Positions 1 to 8,148 of a stretch of DNA of 64,000 nt are shown here, one piece after another. A model generated the notes under the pieces. That model worked only from the letters and a program-made list of their open reading frames with translations. It did no database searches and was not told the origin of the DNA. Position numbers and translations under genes: made by a program. How positions within the stretch are numbered: position 1 is the first letter of the stretch; every line of letters begins with the position of its first letter. Origin of the DNA: Scrofimicrobium sp. R131. GTDB taxonomy: Bacteria > Actinomycetota > Actinomycetes > Actinomycetales > Actinomycetaceae. The stretch covers positions 806,001-870,000 of the forward strand of contig NZ_CP138335.1 of assembly GCF_040256745.1 (NCBI RefSeq). Direction: 5' to 3'.

Positions 1-280
1 CCAGGTTCAACTGCACGGAACCATCAATGATGACAGCGACGTGGACGAGGGGTGGGACACGATGATCAAGATCCCGTGGTCTTCCCTCGAACTACTAGCG
101 AACGGTCGGTCCTTGCCCCCAGCGCCCGGTGACCGGTGGGCATTCCAGTTCGCCAGGTACGAACGGCTGGAAGAGTTGGGGATCAATGTTGGGTGGGCCT
201 GGACCCCGGTGGGGGACAAGGACAACCACGTCCCTGAACGCTTCACCCCGATTGAGTTTTCCGCTCAAGAGTTGAGCTAG
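1..280 (+). CDS. C-terminal fragment of a protein with a CBM9-like carbohydrate-binding domain
   Basis: The reading frame is open from base 2 and ends at TAG 278-280, so the gene starts outside the window. The visible 92 residues match the last half of a CBM9-like domain (DOMON-related family): a stretch like GTINDDSDVDEGW, then IPW, a PPAPGDRW segment, the WAWTP motif, and the closing HVPERF..IEFS. In this family the domain binds sugar ends or sits in secreted or metabolic sugar proteins. I cannot see the catalytic or partner part, so the whole protein's role is unknown. GTG 41 is inside the domain and is not a likely start. Confidence 0.6.
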   Translation, partial: QVQLHGTINDDSDVDEGWDTMIKIPWSSLELLANGRSLPPAPGDRWAFQFARYERLEELGINVGWAWTPVGDKDNHVPERFTPIEFSAQELS

Positions 281-404
281 CGGCGGACGGAGAGGCCCGC
301 GGGTGAGCGGTGCCGCTTCCGGACGACCGAGAGAGCAAAGCAGTTTGCGGTTCACTGCGGGAGTTGGTCGCGGGACGAAGAGTCCTGTGCCCAACTCCCG
401 TTTT

Positions 405-505
405 TGCTGGCAAACATGTGCAAACGCTGGCAAACCTGGGTCGTTTGGGGCTGACTGGACCTTTTGGGTCGATGTTTGCCACTGTTCGGGCACGTTTGCC
501 AGCAG
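405..505. repeat. Four copies of a GCTGGCAAAC-like motif, two on each strand
   Basis: The motif TGCTGGCAAACATG lies at 405-418 and CGCTGGCAAACCTG at 425-438. The reverse complement appears at 471-480 (GGCAAACATC on the minus strand) and at 491-505 (CTGCTGGCAAACGTG on the minus strand). The array sits in the 361-base gene-free gap 281-641 between the CBM9-like gene and the convergent ndgR gene. It could be a transcription-factor site cluster or a long imperfect inverted repeat acting as a terminator. No convincing gene was found in this gap. Confidence 0.5.
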
Positions 506-571
506 TCCGGCGCGCTAAACGCACATCAACCAGCTAGATTCACCTCGGAAACGAGCGCAACCATCCTGGCA

Positions 572-630
572 GGCCCCGCAGCCACCCCGGCCGGGCCCAC
601 AACGGCCCCACAAGCGGCCCCGCAGCCACC
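572..630. repeat. 15-bp direct repeat GGCCCCGCAGCCACC, two copies
   Basis: Exact copies lie at 572-586 and 616-630, 44 bases apart, just beyond the stop codon of ndgR. The stretch between is also rich in GGCC. It is probably a local duplication; no function is visible. Confidence 0.5.
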
Positions 631-641
631 AAACCGGCCAG

Positions 642-1379
642 CTACAGCCCCATCTTCTCGGCGGTGCTGAGGAACTCGCTGAGGCGATTGGCGGCCGCCA
701 CGACCGCCGGGCCGTGGACCCGCCCAGGCTGGCGCCCCATCCGCTCCAGGGGCCCGGAAATCGACAGGGCCGCAATCACGCGTCCGTCGCCGCCGCGAAC
801 CGGTGCCGAGACTGAGGCCACCCCCGCCTCGCGCTCACTGACCGACTGAGCCCAGCCGCGGCGCCGAACCTGCGACAGCATGGTGGCCGTAAACGAGGCT
901 CCCTGCAGGCCCCGGTGGAGTCGTTCCGGCTCTTCCCAGGCCAGCAAAACCTGCGCGGCGGAGCCGGCCTTCATCGTGAGTGCAGCACCGACCGGGATCG
1001 AGTCGCGCAGACCCACCTGCCGTTCGGCAGAGGCGACGCAAACCCGATTTTCTCCCTGGCGTCGGAACAGTTGAGCCGACTCCTTGGTGTGGTCCCGAAG
1101 GGCAATTAAGATAGGCATGGATGATGAAATTAGCTTGTCCTCACCGGCTGCGGAGGCCAGTTCTTGGAGCCGGGGCCCCAGCACAAAGCGTCCCTGCATG
1201 TCCCGGGTGACCAGGCGGTGATGCTCCAGAGCCACAGCCAATCGGTGCGCTGTCGGCCTGGCAAGATGAGTCGCGGCTACGAGCTGTGCCAAGGTGGCGG
1301 GCCCGGCTTCAAGCGCGCCCAGAACCAGGGCCGCCTTGTCGAGTACACCAACTCCACTGGAATCTGTAACACCGTCCAT
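642..1379 (-). CDS. ndgR: IclR-family regulator of leucine biosynthesis (NdgR/LtbR type)
   Basis: A 245-residue IclR-family protein. The N-terminal winged helix-turn-helix (about residues 8-65, with LARPTAHRLAVALEHH) is followed by the IclR effector domain (ESAQLFRRQGENRVCVAS, VGAALTMKAGSAAQVLLAWEEPE). The whole sequence closely resembles actinobacterial NdgR (Streptomyces) and LtbR (Corynebacterium), which repress leuCD and related amino acid genes. It is divergent from leuC, the conserved gene order of these regulators. I chose ATG 1379 because it gives the family N terminus (MDGVTDSSGVGVLDKAALVL); the frame runs open to 1415 but that would place the palindrome at 1395-1409 inside the gene. 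The effector is not visible from sequence. Confidence 0.9.
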   Translation of the reverse strand: MDGVTDSSGVGVLDKAALVLGALEAGPATLAQLVAATHLARPTAHRLAVALEHHRLVTRDMQGRFVLGPRLQELASAAGEDKLISSSMPILIALRDHTKESAQLFRRQGENRVCVASAERQVGLRDSIPVGAALTMKAGSAAQVLLAWEEPERLHRGLQGASFTATMLSQVRRRGWAQSVSEREAGVASVSAPVRGGDGRVIAALSISGPLERMGRQPGRVHGPAVVAAANRLSEFLSTAEKMGL

Positions 1380-1394
1380 AACCGGATATTGCCA

Positions 1395-1409
1395 TCTCAG
1401 AGCATGAGA
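1395..1409. promoter_or_regulatory. Candidate NdgR/LtbR operator
   Basis: Inverted repeat TCTCA-GAGCA-TGAGA lies 16 bases upstream of the ndgR start and 77 bases upstream of leuC, in the divergent promoter region. Position and symmetry fit an autoregulatory site controlling both genes. Assignment is inference. Confidence 0.45.
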
Positions 1410-1485
1410 CTCCAAATCGGGCGCGCGGCGATTGGCGGAATGTTTATCCTACATGAGGCTTCGAGATGGAATGAGGTGAGCCACG

Positions 1486-2904
1486 GTGGGTAAGACGATG
1501 GCCGAGAAGGTCTGGGAAGAACACGTCGTCAAGCACGGTGAAGATGGGGTTCCAGACCTGCTGTACATCGACTTGCACTTCGTGCACGAAGTGACCAGTC
1601 CGCAGGCGTTTGAGGGTCTGCGCTTGGCGGGGCGGCCGGTGCGCTGCCCGGACCAGACGATTGCGACAGAGGATCACAACACGCCGACCAAGGACATCGA
1701 TCTCCCGATCGCGGATCTGACTTCGCGACTGCAGATCGAGACCCTGCGCCAAAACTGCGCCGAGTTCGGCGTCCGGATCCACTCTCTTGGGGACATCGAC
1801 CAGGGGATCGTCCACGTGGTTGGACCGCAGCTGGGCCTGACCCAGCCGGGCGCCACCATCGTCTGCGGCGACTCCCACACTTCCACCCACGGCGCCTTCG
1901 GGGCCCTGGCCTTCGGGATCGGCACCTCCGAAGTTGAGCACGTGCTGGCAACCCAAACCCTGCCGCTGCAGCCGTTCAAGACGATGGCGATCACGGTCAA
2001 CGGCAAACTGAAGCCGGGGACCACATCGAAGGACATCATCCTGGCGGTCATCGCCAAGATCGGCACCGGTGGGGGTCAGGGTTACGTCCTGGAGTACCGC
2101 GGGGAGGCCATTCGCGACCTGTCGATGGAAGCGCGGATGACCATCTGCAACATGTCGATTGAGGCGGGTGCCCGCGCCGGCATGATCGCTCCCGACGACA
2201 CCACTTTTGACTACATCAAGGGCCGTCCGCACGCGCCCGAAGGCGCCGAGTGGGACGAGGCGGTCGCCCACTGGCGCAGCCTGGTCACCGACGACGACGC
2301 GGTCTTTGATGCCGAAGTGATCCTGGAAGCCGAAGACATTGAACCCTTCGTCACCTGGGGCACCAACCCCGGTCAGGGCGTGAAGCTGTCCGAGTCGGTC
2401 CCCGATCCCGAAGACATGAAGGACCCGATCGACCGCGCCACCGCCCACCGAGCGCTGGCCTACATGGACCTGGAGCCGGGCACCCCGATGCGCGACATTG
2501 CGGTGGATGTCGTGTTCCTGGGTTCGTGCACCAACGGCCGGATTGAGGACCTGCGGATGGCGGCCGACGTCCTCCGGGGGCGCAAGATTGCCGACGGCGT
2601 CCAGATGCTGGTGGTGCCCGGCTCAGCCCGCGTGCGCGAACAGGCAATGGCCGAAGGCCTCGACCAGGTGTTCCTGGACTTTGGTGCCGAGTGGCGAAAC
2701 GCCGGCTGCTCCATGTGCCTGGGGATGAACCCGGACCAGCTGACCCCCGGCCAACGAGCCGCCTCCACCTCGAACCGTAACTTTGAGGGCCGGCAGGGCA
2801 AGGGTGGGCGTACCCACCTGGTGTCCCCGCTGGTAGCCGCCGCCACGGCTGTGCGCGGCACCCTGTCCAGCCCGGCCGACCTGGACCCGGTCCCCGCGAA
2901 CTAG
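1486..2904 (+). CDS. leuC: 3-isopropylmalate dehydratase large subunit
   Basis: 472 residues, normal LeuC length. With LeuD it isomerises 2-isopropylmalate to 3-isopropylmalate in leucine synthesis. The three [4Fe-4S] ligands are visible: Cys348 in GSCTNGR and Cys408/Cys411 in CSMCLGMN. Other family motifs are [30 protein letters not shown] (read in parts) and [19 protein letters not shown]. The GTG start at 1486 gives the family N terminus [15 protein letters not shown] and has GAGGTGAG upstream; ATG 1498 would cut it. leuD follows 14 bases after the stop, so the two form an operon, probably under the divergent NdgR-type regulator. Confidence 0.97.
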   Translation: MGKTMAEKVWEEHVVKHGEDGVPDLLYIDLHFVHEVTSPQAFEGLRLAGRPVRCPDQTIATEDHNTPTKDIDLPIADLTSRLQIETLRQNCAEFGVRIHSLGDIDQGIVHVVGPQLGLTQPGATIVCGDSHTSTHGAFGALAFGIGTSEVEHVLATQTLPLQPFKTMAITVNGKLKPGTTSKDIILAVIAKIGTGGGQGYVLEYRGEAIRDLSMEARMTICNMSIEAGARAGMIAPDDTTFDYIKGRPHAPEGAEWDEAVAHWRSLVTDDDAVFDAEVILEAEDIEPFVTWGTNPGQGVKLSESVPDPEDMKDPIDRATAHRALAYMDLEPGTPMRDIAVDVVFLGSCTNGRIEDLRMAADVLRGRKIADGVQMLVVPGSARVREQAMAEGLDQVFLDFGAEWRNAGCSMCLGMNPDQLTPGQRAASTSNRNFEGRQGKGGRTHLVSPLVAAATAVRGTLSSPADLDPVPAN

Positions 2905-2918
2905 AAGGAGCTAAGCAG

Positions 2919-3524
2919 ATGGAAAAGTTCACCGAGCACACCGGGGTGGGCGTGCCGCTGCGCCGGTCAAATGTCGACACCGACCAGATCATTCCCGCCG
3001 TCTACCTGAAGCGGATCACGCGGACCGGCTTTGAGGACGCGCTCTTTGCCGCCTGGCGGAAAGACCCCAACTTCGTCCTGAATGACCCCCACTACCAGAA
3101 CGGCTCCGTCCTGGTGGCGGGCCCCGATTTCGGCACCGGATCCTCGCGCGAACACGCGGTGTGGGCGCTGAAAGACTACGGCTTCAAGGTGGTGTTGGCT
3201 CCGAAGTTTGCCGACATCTTCCGCGGCAACTCGGGGAAGCAGGGCCTGGTGGCCGGAGTGGTGTCCAACGAGGACTGCGAGACCCTGTGGAAGATCCTGG
3301 AGTCGAACCCGGGCACCGAGGTGACCGTCTCGCTGGAGGACCGGACCGTCCGCGCCGGCGGCGCCACCTTTCCCTTCCAAATTGACGAGTACACCCGCTG
3401 GCGGCTGATGGAGGGGCTGGACGACATCGGTTTGACCCTGCGCGAGGCCGACGCGATTGACGCGTTCGAGGCGAAGCGCCCCGCTTGGAAGCCGAAGACG
3501 CTGCCGGTCAAGACTGCTTCCTAG
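2919..3524 (+). CDS. leuD: 3-isopropylmalate dehydratase small subunit
   Basis: 201 residues, the usual length of bacterial LeuD. It is the swivelling small subunit that completes the isopropylmalate isomerase active site with LeuC. Visible family signatures are the N-terminal [18 protein letters not shown], the substrate loop [17 protein letters not shown], and [15 protein letters not shown] strong AAGGAG ribosome-binding site lies 7-8 bases before ATG 2919. It is co-transcribed with leuC; a stem-loop follows 9 bases after the stop. Confidence 0.97.
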   Translation: MEKFTEHTGVGVPLRRSNVDTDQIIPAVYLKRITRTGFEDALFAAWRKDPNFVLNDPHYQNGSVLVAGPDFGTGSSREHAVWALKDYGFKVVLAPKFADIFRGNSGKQGLVAGVVSNEDCETLWKILESNPGTEVTVSLEDRTVRAGGATFPFQIDEYTRWRLMEGLDDIGLTLREADAIDAFEAKRPAWKPKTLPVKTAS

Positions 3525-3533
3525 GCTGACGGG

Positions 3534-3558
3534 GCCGCTGGCTTCCAGGGCCGGCGGC
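3534..3558 (+). terminator. Stem-loop after leuD, probable terminator without a U-tract
   Basis: GCCGCTGGC (3534-3542), loop TTCCAGG, GCCGGCGGC (3550-3558): nine pairs with one G-U wobble, 10 bases after the leuD stop. No run of T follows, as is common in high-GC actinobacteria. A second small hairpin (TCACTCC-TAGC-GGAGTGA) lies at 3643-3660 in the murA leader. Confidence 0.45.
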
Positions 3559-3741
3559 TGACCACCGCTCTCCGATTTGGCGAGGTGGCCGGGCCTTGGC
3601 TCACCGCCTCGTCAACCGGGAGCCGGGTTTTGGCCCGGGGTTTCACTCCTAGCGGAGTGACCTGCGTCTGACCCATTACCTAAACCTGCTGAGCTGATTT
3701 AGAGTTGGCAGGAGGTAGGGCAACAGTTGGAGGCCAAGTTA

Positions 3742-5058
3742 ATGAACAAGATTTTGCGAGTTGAGGGCGGCGCCCCCCTGGAAGGGGCCATTGAGGTCCG
3801 CGGGGCGAAGAACTTCGTCCCCAAGGCCATGGTCGCTTCCCTGCTGGGGGAGACTCAGTCCCAGCTGCGCAACGTCCCCCAGATTCGGGACGTGGACGTC
3901 GTGAGCGACCTGCTGAGTGCCCACGGCGTGAAAGTTCAGTACGACGCCGAGCGGGGAGTGCTAGACCTGGATCCGACCAACGTCGAGTTGGCGGCTCGCT
4001 CCGACATTGACGCACTGTCCGGCTCCTCCCGGATTCCAATTCTGTTTTGCGGCCCGCTGCTGCACCGCTTGGGCGAGGCGTTCATTCCCGAGTTGGGCGG
4101 CTGCAACATCGGGGGCCGGCCCATCGACTTCCACCTGGAGACCCTGCGCCGGTTCGGGGCGCAGATCGACAAGCGCCCTGAAGGCGTTTACATCACCGCT
4201 CCCCGGGGCTTGCGCGGCACCGTGGTGGAGCTGCCCTACCCGTCGGTCGGGGCCACCGAGCAGACCCTGCTGACCGCGGTCCAAGCCGAGGGAATCACCA
4301 CCCTGAAGGGGGCGGCGGTTGAACCCGAGATCACCGACCTGATCAACGTCCTGCAGAAAATGGGGGCGATCATCTCGGTCGACACGGACCGCACCGTCCG
4401 GATCGAAGGGGTGGATCGGCTGCGGGGCTTCGAGCACACCGCGCTGCCCGACCGGATCGAGGCGGCCTCCTGGGGGGCGGCGGCGCTGGCCACCCACGGC
4501 GACGTGTTCGTCCGCGGAGCCCACCAGCCCGACATGACCACCTTCCTGAACACTTTCCGTAAAGTCGGGGGAGAGTTCGAGATCCGGGAAAACGGCATCC
4601 GCTTCTACCATCCGGGTGGGTCGCTAAAGCCGATCGTGCTGGAAACTAACGTGCACCCCGGGTTCATGACCGACTGGCAGCAGCCCCTGGTGGTGGCGCT
4701 CACACAGGCGGACGGGCTTTCCCTCGTCCACGAAACGGTTTACGAAAACCGCTTCGGGTTTACTTCGGCCCTGCGGAAAATGGGCGCTAACATTCAGCTG
4801 TACAAAGAGTGCGTCGGGGGTGTGCCCTGCCGGTTCGGCCAGCGCAACTTCTACCATTCCGCCGTTATCTCCGGCCCAACCCCCCTGCACGGGGCCGACA
4901 TCTGGGTGCCGGACCTGCGCGGCGGATTCTCGCACCTGATTGCGGCGCTGGCCGCCCAAGGCGTGTCCAACGTGTCGGGCATTGAGGTGATCTCGCGTGG
5001 GTACGAGCACTTCATGCAAAAGCTTCGTCAACTGCACGCCCACGTCGAGTACGTCTAG
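3742..5058 (+). CDS. murA: UDP-N-acetylglucosamine 1-carboxyvinyltransferase
   Basis: 438 residues. MurA transfers enolpyruvate from PEP to UDP-GlcNAc, the first committed step of peptidoglycan synthesis, in the cytoplasm. The fosfomycin-target cysteine is present as Cys121 in ELGGCNIGGRPIDFH, and RGAKNFVPKAMVASLL matches the conserved N-terminal RGAKN loop. ATG 3742 is chosen because it gives MNKILRVEGG and has TTGGAGG 9 bases upstream; the in-frame TTG 3727 overlaps that site. plsC starts 8 bases after the stop and a run of envelope genes follows (plsC, gpsA, ddl), so this looks like a cell-envelope operon. Confidence 0.95.
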   Translation: MNKILRVEGGAPLEGAIEVRGAKNFVPKAMVASLLGETQSQLRNVPQIRDVDVVSDLLSAHGVKVQYDAERGVLDLDPTNVELAARSDIDALSGSSRIPILFCGPLLHRLGEAFIPELGGCNIGGRPIDFHLETLRRFGAQIDKRPEGVYITAPRGLRGTVVELPYPSVGATEQTLLTAVQAEGITTLKGAAVEPEITDLINVLQKMGAIISVDTDRTVRIEGVDRLRGFEHTALPDRIEAASWGAAALATHGDVFVRGAHQPDMTTFLNTFRKVGGEFEIRENGIRFYHPGGSLKPIVLETNVHPGFMTDWQQPLVVALTQADGLSLVHETVYENRFGFTSALRKMGANIQLYKECVGGVPCRFGQRNFYHSAVISGPTPLHGADIWVPDLRGGFSHLIAALAAQGVSNVSGIEVISRGYEHFMQKLRQLHAHVEYV

Positions 5059-5066
5059 GAGCAGCC

Positions 5067-5864
5067 GTGTCCCAACTCGCCCAGATCCGCAAGCTCGGTC
5101 CCCTCTACCAGCTGGCCTACGCCCTGCTGACCCCGATTTTAGGTCCGTTGACCCGGCCGCACTGGTCCGGCCAGGCTCCCCAGGGCGGCGCCATCCTGGT
5201 GTCCAACCACCTGTCGAACCTGGACCCGCTGGTGCTGGCCTACGCGTTTGGGGTTCGCGGTCACGAGGTGCGCTACCTGGCGAAGGCGGAACTGTTCAAG
5301 GTTCCCGTGCTCGGCTCGATCCTGACCCGCTGGGGGATGGTCCCGGTTCAGCGCGGTTCCGGCCACGCCGCCGACGCCCTGGACCAGGCGGCCATCGCGG
5401 TGCAGTCAGGCCAGTTGATCTCCATCTTCCCGGAGGGGACCATCACCCAGGACCCCGCTTTCTGGCCGATGAAAATGAAGACCGGTGCGGCCCGCCTGGC
5501 TCTGGCCACCGGCCAGCCGCTGGTGCCGGTGCTGCTCTGGGGCACGCAGGACGTGATGGATCGGAAGAGCCCCTGGCTGCGGCTGCGCCGAACCGACGTT
5601 TACATTCACGTGCTGGACCCGATCGATATTTCGGACCTGCCGGCCGACCCGGCCAATCACGAGGTGGTGACCGAGGTGACCGGCCGGATCCAGTCGGCCC
5701 TGCGCACCGCCGTCAGTCAGCTCCGCGGCCAGGACGCGCCCGAGCGGATCTGGGATCCGAAGTCGGACGAACACTCCGAGGCTTCGGTGAAGAAGTTCAG
5801 CTCTTGGCGGCGCGAGCTGGCGCGCAAAAACGGTCGACAGGACATCCTGCCCGGCCGGAGGTGA
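5067..5864 (+). CDS. plsC: 1-acyl-sn-glycerol-3-phosphate acyltransferase family protein
   Basis: 265 residues. PlsC-type enzymes acylate lysophosphatidic acid at the membrane to make phosphatidic acid. The HX4D catalytic motif is NHLSNLD (His48, Asp53) and the glycerol-phosphate-binding motif is FPEGTI. The GTG start follows the murA stop by 8 bases with AGGAGC upstream. The neighbour gpsA makes the glycerol 3-phosphate from which its substrate derives, which supports a phospholipid role. The C-terminal 40 residues are charged (KKFSSWRRELARKNGR) and not part of the catalytic domain. The exact acyl acceptor cannot be told from sequence. Confidence 0.88.
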   Translation: MSQLAQIRKLGPLYQLAYALLTPILGPLTRPHWSGQAPQGGAILVSNHLSNLDPLVLAYAFGVRGHEVRYLAKAELFKVPVLGSILTRWGMVPVQRGSGHAADALDQAAIAVQSGQLISIFPEGTITQDPAFWPMKMKTGAARLALATGQPLVPVLLWGTQDVMDRKSPWLRLRRTDVYIHVLDPIDISDLPADPANHEVVTEVTGRIQSALRTAVSQLRGQDAPERIWDPKSDEHSEASVKKFSSWRRELARKNGRQDILPGRR

Positions 5865-5930
5865 CCTGGGGCCTCAGGTGCGCTCGGGGTAAACTGGGAG
5901 TATCAGTTTCACACGATGAGGGCGAGGTTC

Positions 5931-6962
5931 ATGAGTAAGCAGCGGGCAGTCGTCTTGGGAACCGGCGCATGGGGAACCACCTTCGCCCAGGTGTTGGCCC
6001 ACGCCGGAATGAACGTGACCATGTGGGGTCGAAGCGAGGACACGGTCAGTTTCATCAACGACGGTGAGAACTCGCGCTACCTTCCGGGGATCGAGTTGGA
6101 CCCGGCTATCAGCGCGACCACCGAACTGGACGAGGCGCTGCGCCCCGACGGGGAAAACCCCGCCCTGGTGGCGCTGGCCGTCCCCACCTCGGCCATCGTG
6201 TCGGTGACCCAGGAGGCGGAGCTGACCGAGGCGGACACGCTGGTGCTGTCGCTGGCCAAGGGGCTGGAGCCGCACACCTACCGGACCGTCCAGCAGATGA
6301 TTGCCGAGGAAGGACAGATTGCCCCGGAGCGGATCGCCGTCCTGTCCGGGCCGAACCTGTCGCGCGAAATAGCTGACCAGCAGCCTGCCGCCGCGGTGGT
6401 CGCCTCCGACTCGGTCGAAACCGCCAAGCAGATCGCCATTTGGTGTCACAATCCGTACTTCCGCCCCTACGTTTCCACCGACGTGATCGGGGTCGAGCTG
6501 GCCGGGGCTTCCAAGAACGTGATCGCCCTGGCGATCGGCGCCTCCGAGGGGATGGGCCTCGGCTCCAACACCCGGGCCACCCTGATCACCCGCGGGCTGG
6601 CCGAAATGACCCGGCTCGGGGTGGCGCTCGGGGCTAACCCGCAAACCTACGCGGGCCTCGCCGGGGTCGGGGACCTGATTGCCACCTGCTCCTCGAAACT
6701 GTCCCGTAACTATTCGCTGGGGTTCCGACTCGGCCAGGGAATGAGCCTGCGGGAGGCCCTGGACCTGTCCCCGGGCGTGGTCGAGGGGGTGGCCACCTCG
6801 GCCCCCGTGTTGGAGCTGGCTCAAAGCTGCGGAGTTGATATGCCGATTACCGCCGGCGTGGTGGCCGTCCTCAGCGGGAAAGCGACCGTCCAACAGATGG
6901 GGGAGTCGCTGCTGGCTCGACCGCAGAAGATGGATGGCTGGGAAGTGGAGCTGCTCGACTAG
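5931..6962 (+). CDS. gpsA: Glycerol-3-phosphate dehydrogenase [NAD(P)+]
   Basis: 343 residues. GpsA reduces dihydroxyacetone phosphate to sn-glycerol 3-phosphate for phospholipid synthesis. The Rossmann motif GTGAWGTTFAQVLA is at the N terminus; LSGPNLSREIA, the catalytic-lysine segment ELAGASKNVIALAIG and the GVGDLIATC segment are typical. ATG 5931 gives MSKQRAVVLGTG with GGGCGAGG upstream; the frame has an earlier ATG at 5916 that overlaps this site. The next gene, ddl, starts one base after the TAG, the tight spacing expected for one transcript. Confidence 0.95.
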   Translation: MSKQRAVVLGTGAWGTTFAQVLAHAGMNVTMWGRSEDTVSFINDGENSRYLPGIELDPAISATTELDEALRPDGENPALVALAVPTSAIVSVTQEAELTEADTLVLSLAKGLEPHTYRTVQQMIAEEGQIAPERIAVLSGPNLSREIADQQPAAAVVASDSVETAKQIAIWCHNPYFRPYVSTDVIGVELAGASKNVIALAIGASEGMGLGSNTRATLITRGLAEMTRLGVALGANPQTYAGLAGVGDLIATCSSKLSRNYSLGFRLGQGMSLREALDLSPGVVEGVATSAPVLELAQSCGVDMPITAGVVAVLSGKATVQQMGESLLARPQKMDGWEVELLD

Positions 6963-6963
6963 C

Positions 6964-8109
6964 ATGAGTCCCATGTCTTTTTCTGACCGACCTGTCGTCC
7001 TGGTCCTCTTCGGGGGCCAATCCAGCGAGCACGAGATTTCCTGCGCCACCGCCGCGGGCGTGCTGGAAGCCATCGACCAGACCCGGTGGGAAGTGATTCC
7101 GGTGGGGATCACCCGCGATGGGCACTGGGTGCCGCAACCGAACGACCCCGCCCGGTACCGGCTCGGCGAAACCGGGGGGTACGAGGTGCTGAGCCAGGGG
7201 GAACAGGTCAGTTTCCTCTCCGGCACCACTTCGGATGGGCATCCGCGCCTGGTTTACTTCCAGGTGGACGAGGAGGGGCGCCCGCTGGCGGAGTCGCTTC
7301 ACCCCGGCCCGGTGGTTGACGTGGTGTTCCCGCTGCTTCACGGCCCGTTTGGGGAGGACGGCACCCTGCAGGGGCTGCTGGAACTGTCCGGGGTTCGCTA
7401 CGTTGGCTGCGGCGTGAGCGCTTCGGCCGTGGCGATGGACAAGCGGCTAACCAAGACTGTGCTGGAGGACGCCGGCATCCCGGTGGGCCGGTGGGAGGGC
7501 GTCTCAGCCCGCCAGTGGCAAGCCGACCGCGAGGGGGTGCTCGCGCGGCTCGACCGCCTCGGGCTGCCCGTCTTCGTGAAACCCTGCCGCGCCGGCTCGT
7601 CTCTGGGAATCACCCGGGTCACCGATGCGGGCGAGTTGGCCGCGGCGATTGAGGCGGCCCACGAACACGACCCGCAGGTGATCGTGGAGGCGGCTCACGC
7701 CGGGCGCGAAATCGAATGCGGGATCCTGCAGCTTCCAGGTGGCGAGCTGGTGGCCTCCCCCCTCGGTGAGATCACCGTGACCGACGCCCAGTTCTACGAC
7801 TACGAGTCGAAATACTTCGGCCAGGGTGGGGTGCAGCTCAGCTGCCCCGCCCAGGTGAACCACGCGGCAGCCATTCAGGAGGCGGCCCGGGTCTCGTTTG
7901 AGGCGCTGGGCGCTGAGGGGCTGGCTCGGGTGGACTTCTTCTACCAGGAGGAGACGGGCAGCTACATTGTCAACGAGGTGAACACCCTCCCGGGATTCAC
8001 CCCCTACTCGATGTACCCGACCATGCTGGCACAGGCCGGCTACCCGTACCCGAAACTGGTGGCCACCCTGCTGGAAGAGGCCATGTCCCGCCCGGTCGGC
8101 CTGCGATAA
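6964..8109 (+). CDS. ddl: D-alanine--D-alanine ligase
   Basis: 381 residues, ATP-grasp enzyme joining two D-Ala for peptidoglycan. Motifs: FGGQSSEHEISCATAAGVL at the N terminus, VSASAVAMDKRLTK, KPCRAGSSLGI (ATP-binding lysine loop), and the C-terminal VNEVNTLPGFTPYSMYP with the metal-binding Glu/Asn. The start ATG 6964 lies 1 base after gpsA; ATG 6973 is an alternative. The two-residue choice between MSPMSFSDRP and MSFSDRP does not change the domain. It completes a cell-envelope block with murA and plsC. Confidence 0.95.
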   Translation: MSPMSFSDRPVVLVLFGGQSSEHEISCATAAGVLEAIDQTRWEVIPVGITRDGHWVPQPNDPARYRLGETGGYEVLSQGEQVSFLSGTTSDGHPRLVYFQVDEEGRPLAESLHPGPVVDVVFPLLHGPFGEDGTLQGLLELSGVRYVGCGVSASAVAMDKRLTKTVLEDAGIPVGRWEGVSARQWQADREGVLARLDRLGLPVFVKPCRAGSSLGITRVTDAGELAAAIEAAHEHDPQVIVEAAHAGREIECGILQLPGGELVASPLGEITVTDAQFYDYESKYFGQGGVQLSCPAQVNHAAAIQEAARVSFEALGAEGLARVDFFYQEETGSYIVNEVNTLPGFTPYSMYPTMLAQAGYPYPKLVATLLEEAMSRPVGLR

Positions 8110-8148
8110 GTTCACCCGGTCCGGGTCGGAGGCGGTAACGTAGGGGAC

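Noticed and set aside
303-537. Short frames in the gap before ndgR
   Set aside because: No ribosome-binding site and sequence dominated by the repeated GCTGGCAAAC motifs; not protein-like.
3643-3660. TCACTCC-TAGC-GGAGTGA hairpin as a terminator
   Set aside because: Seven pairs, no U-tract, and located in the murA leader 120 bases after leuD; the stem at 3534-3558 is the better candidate.
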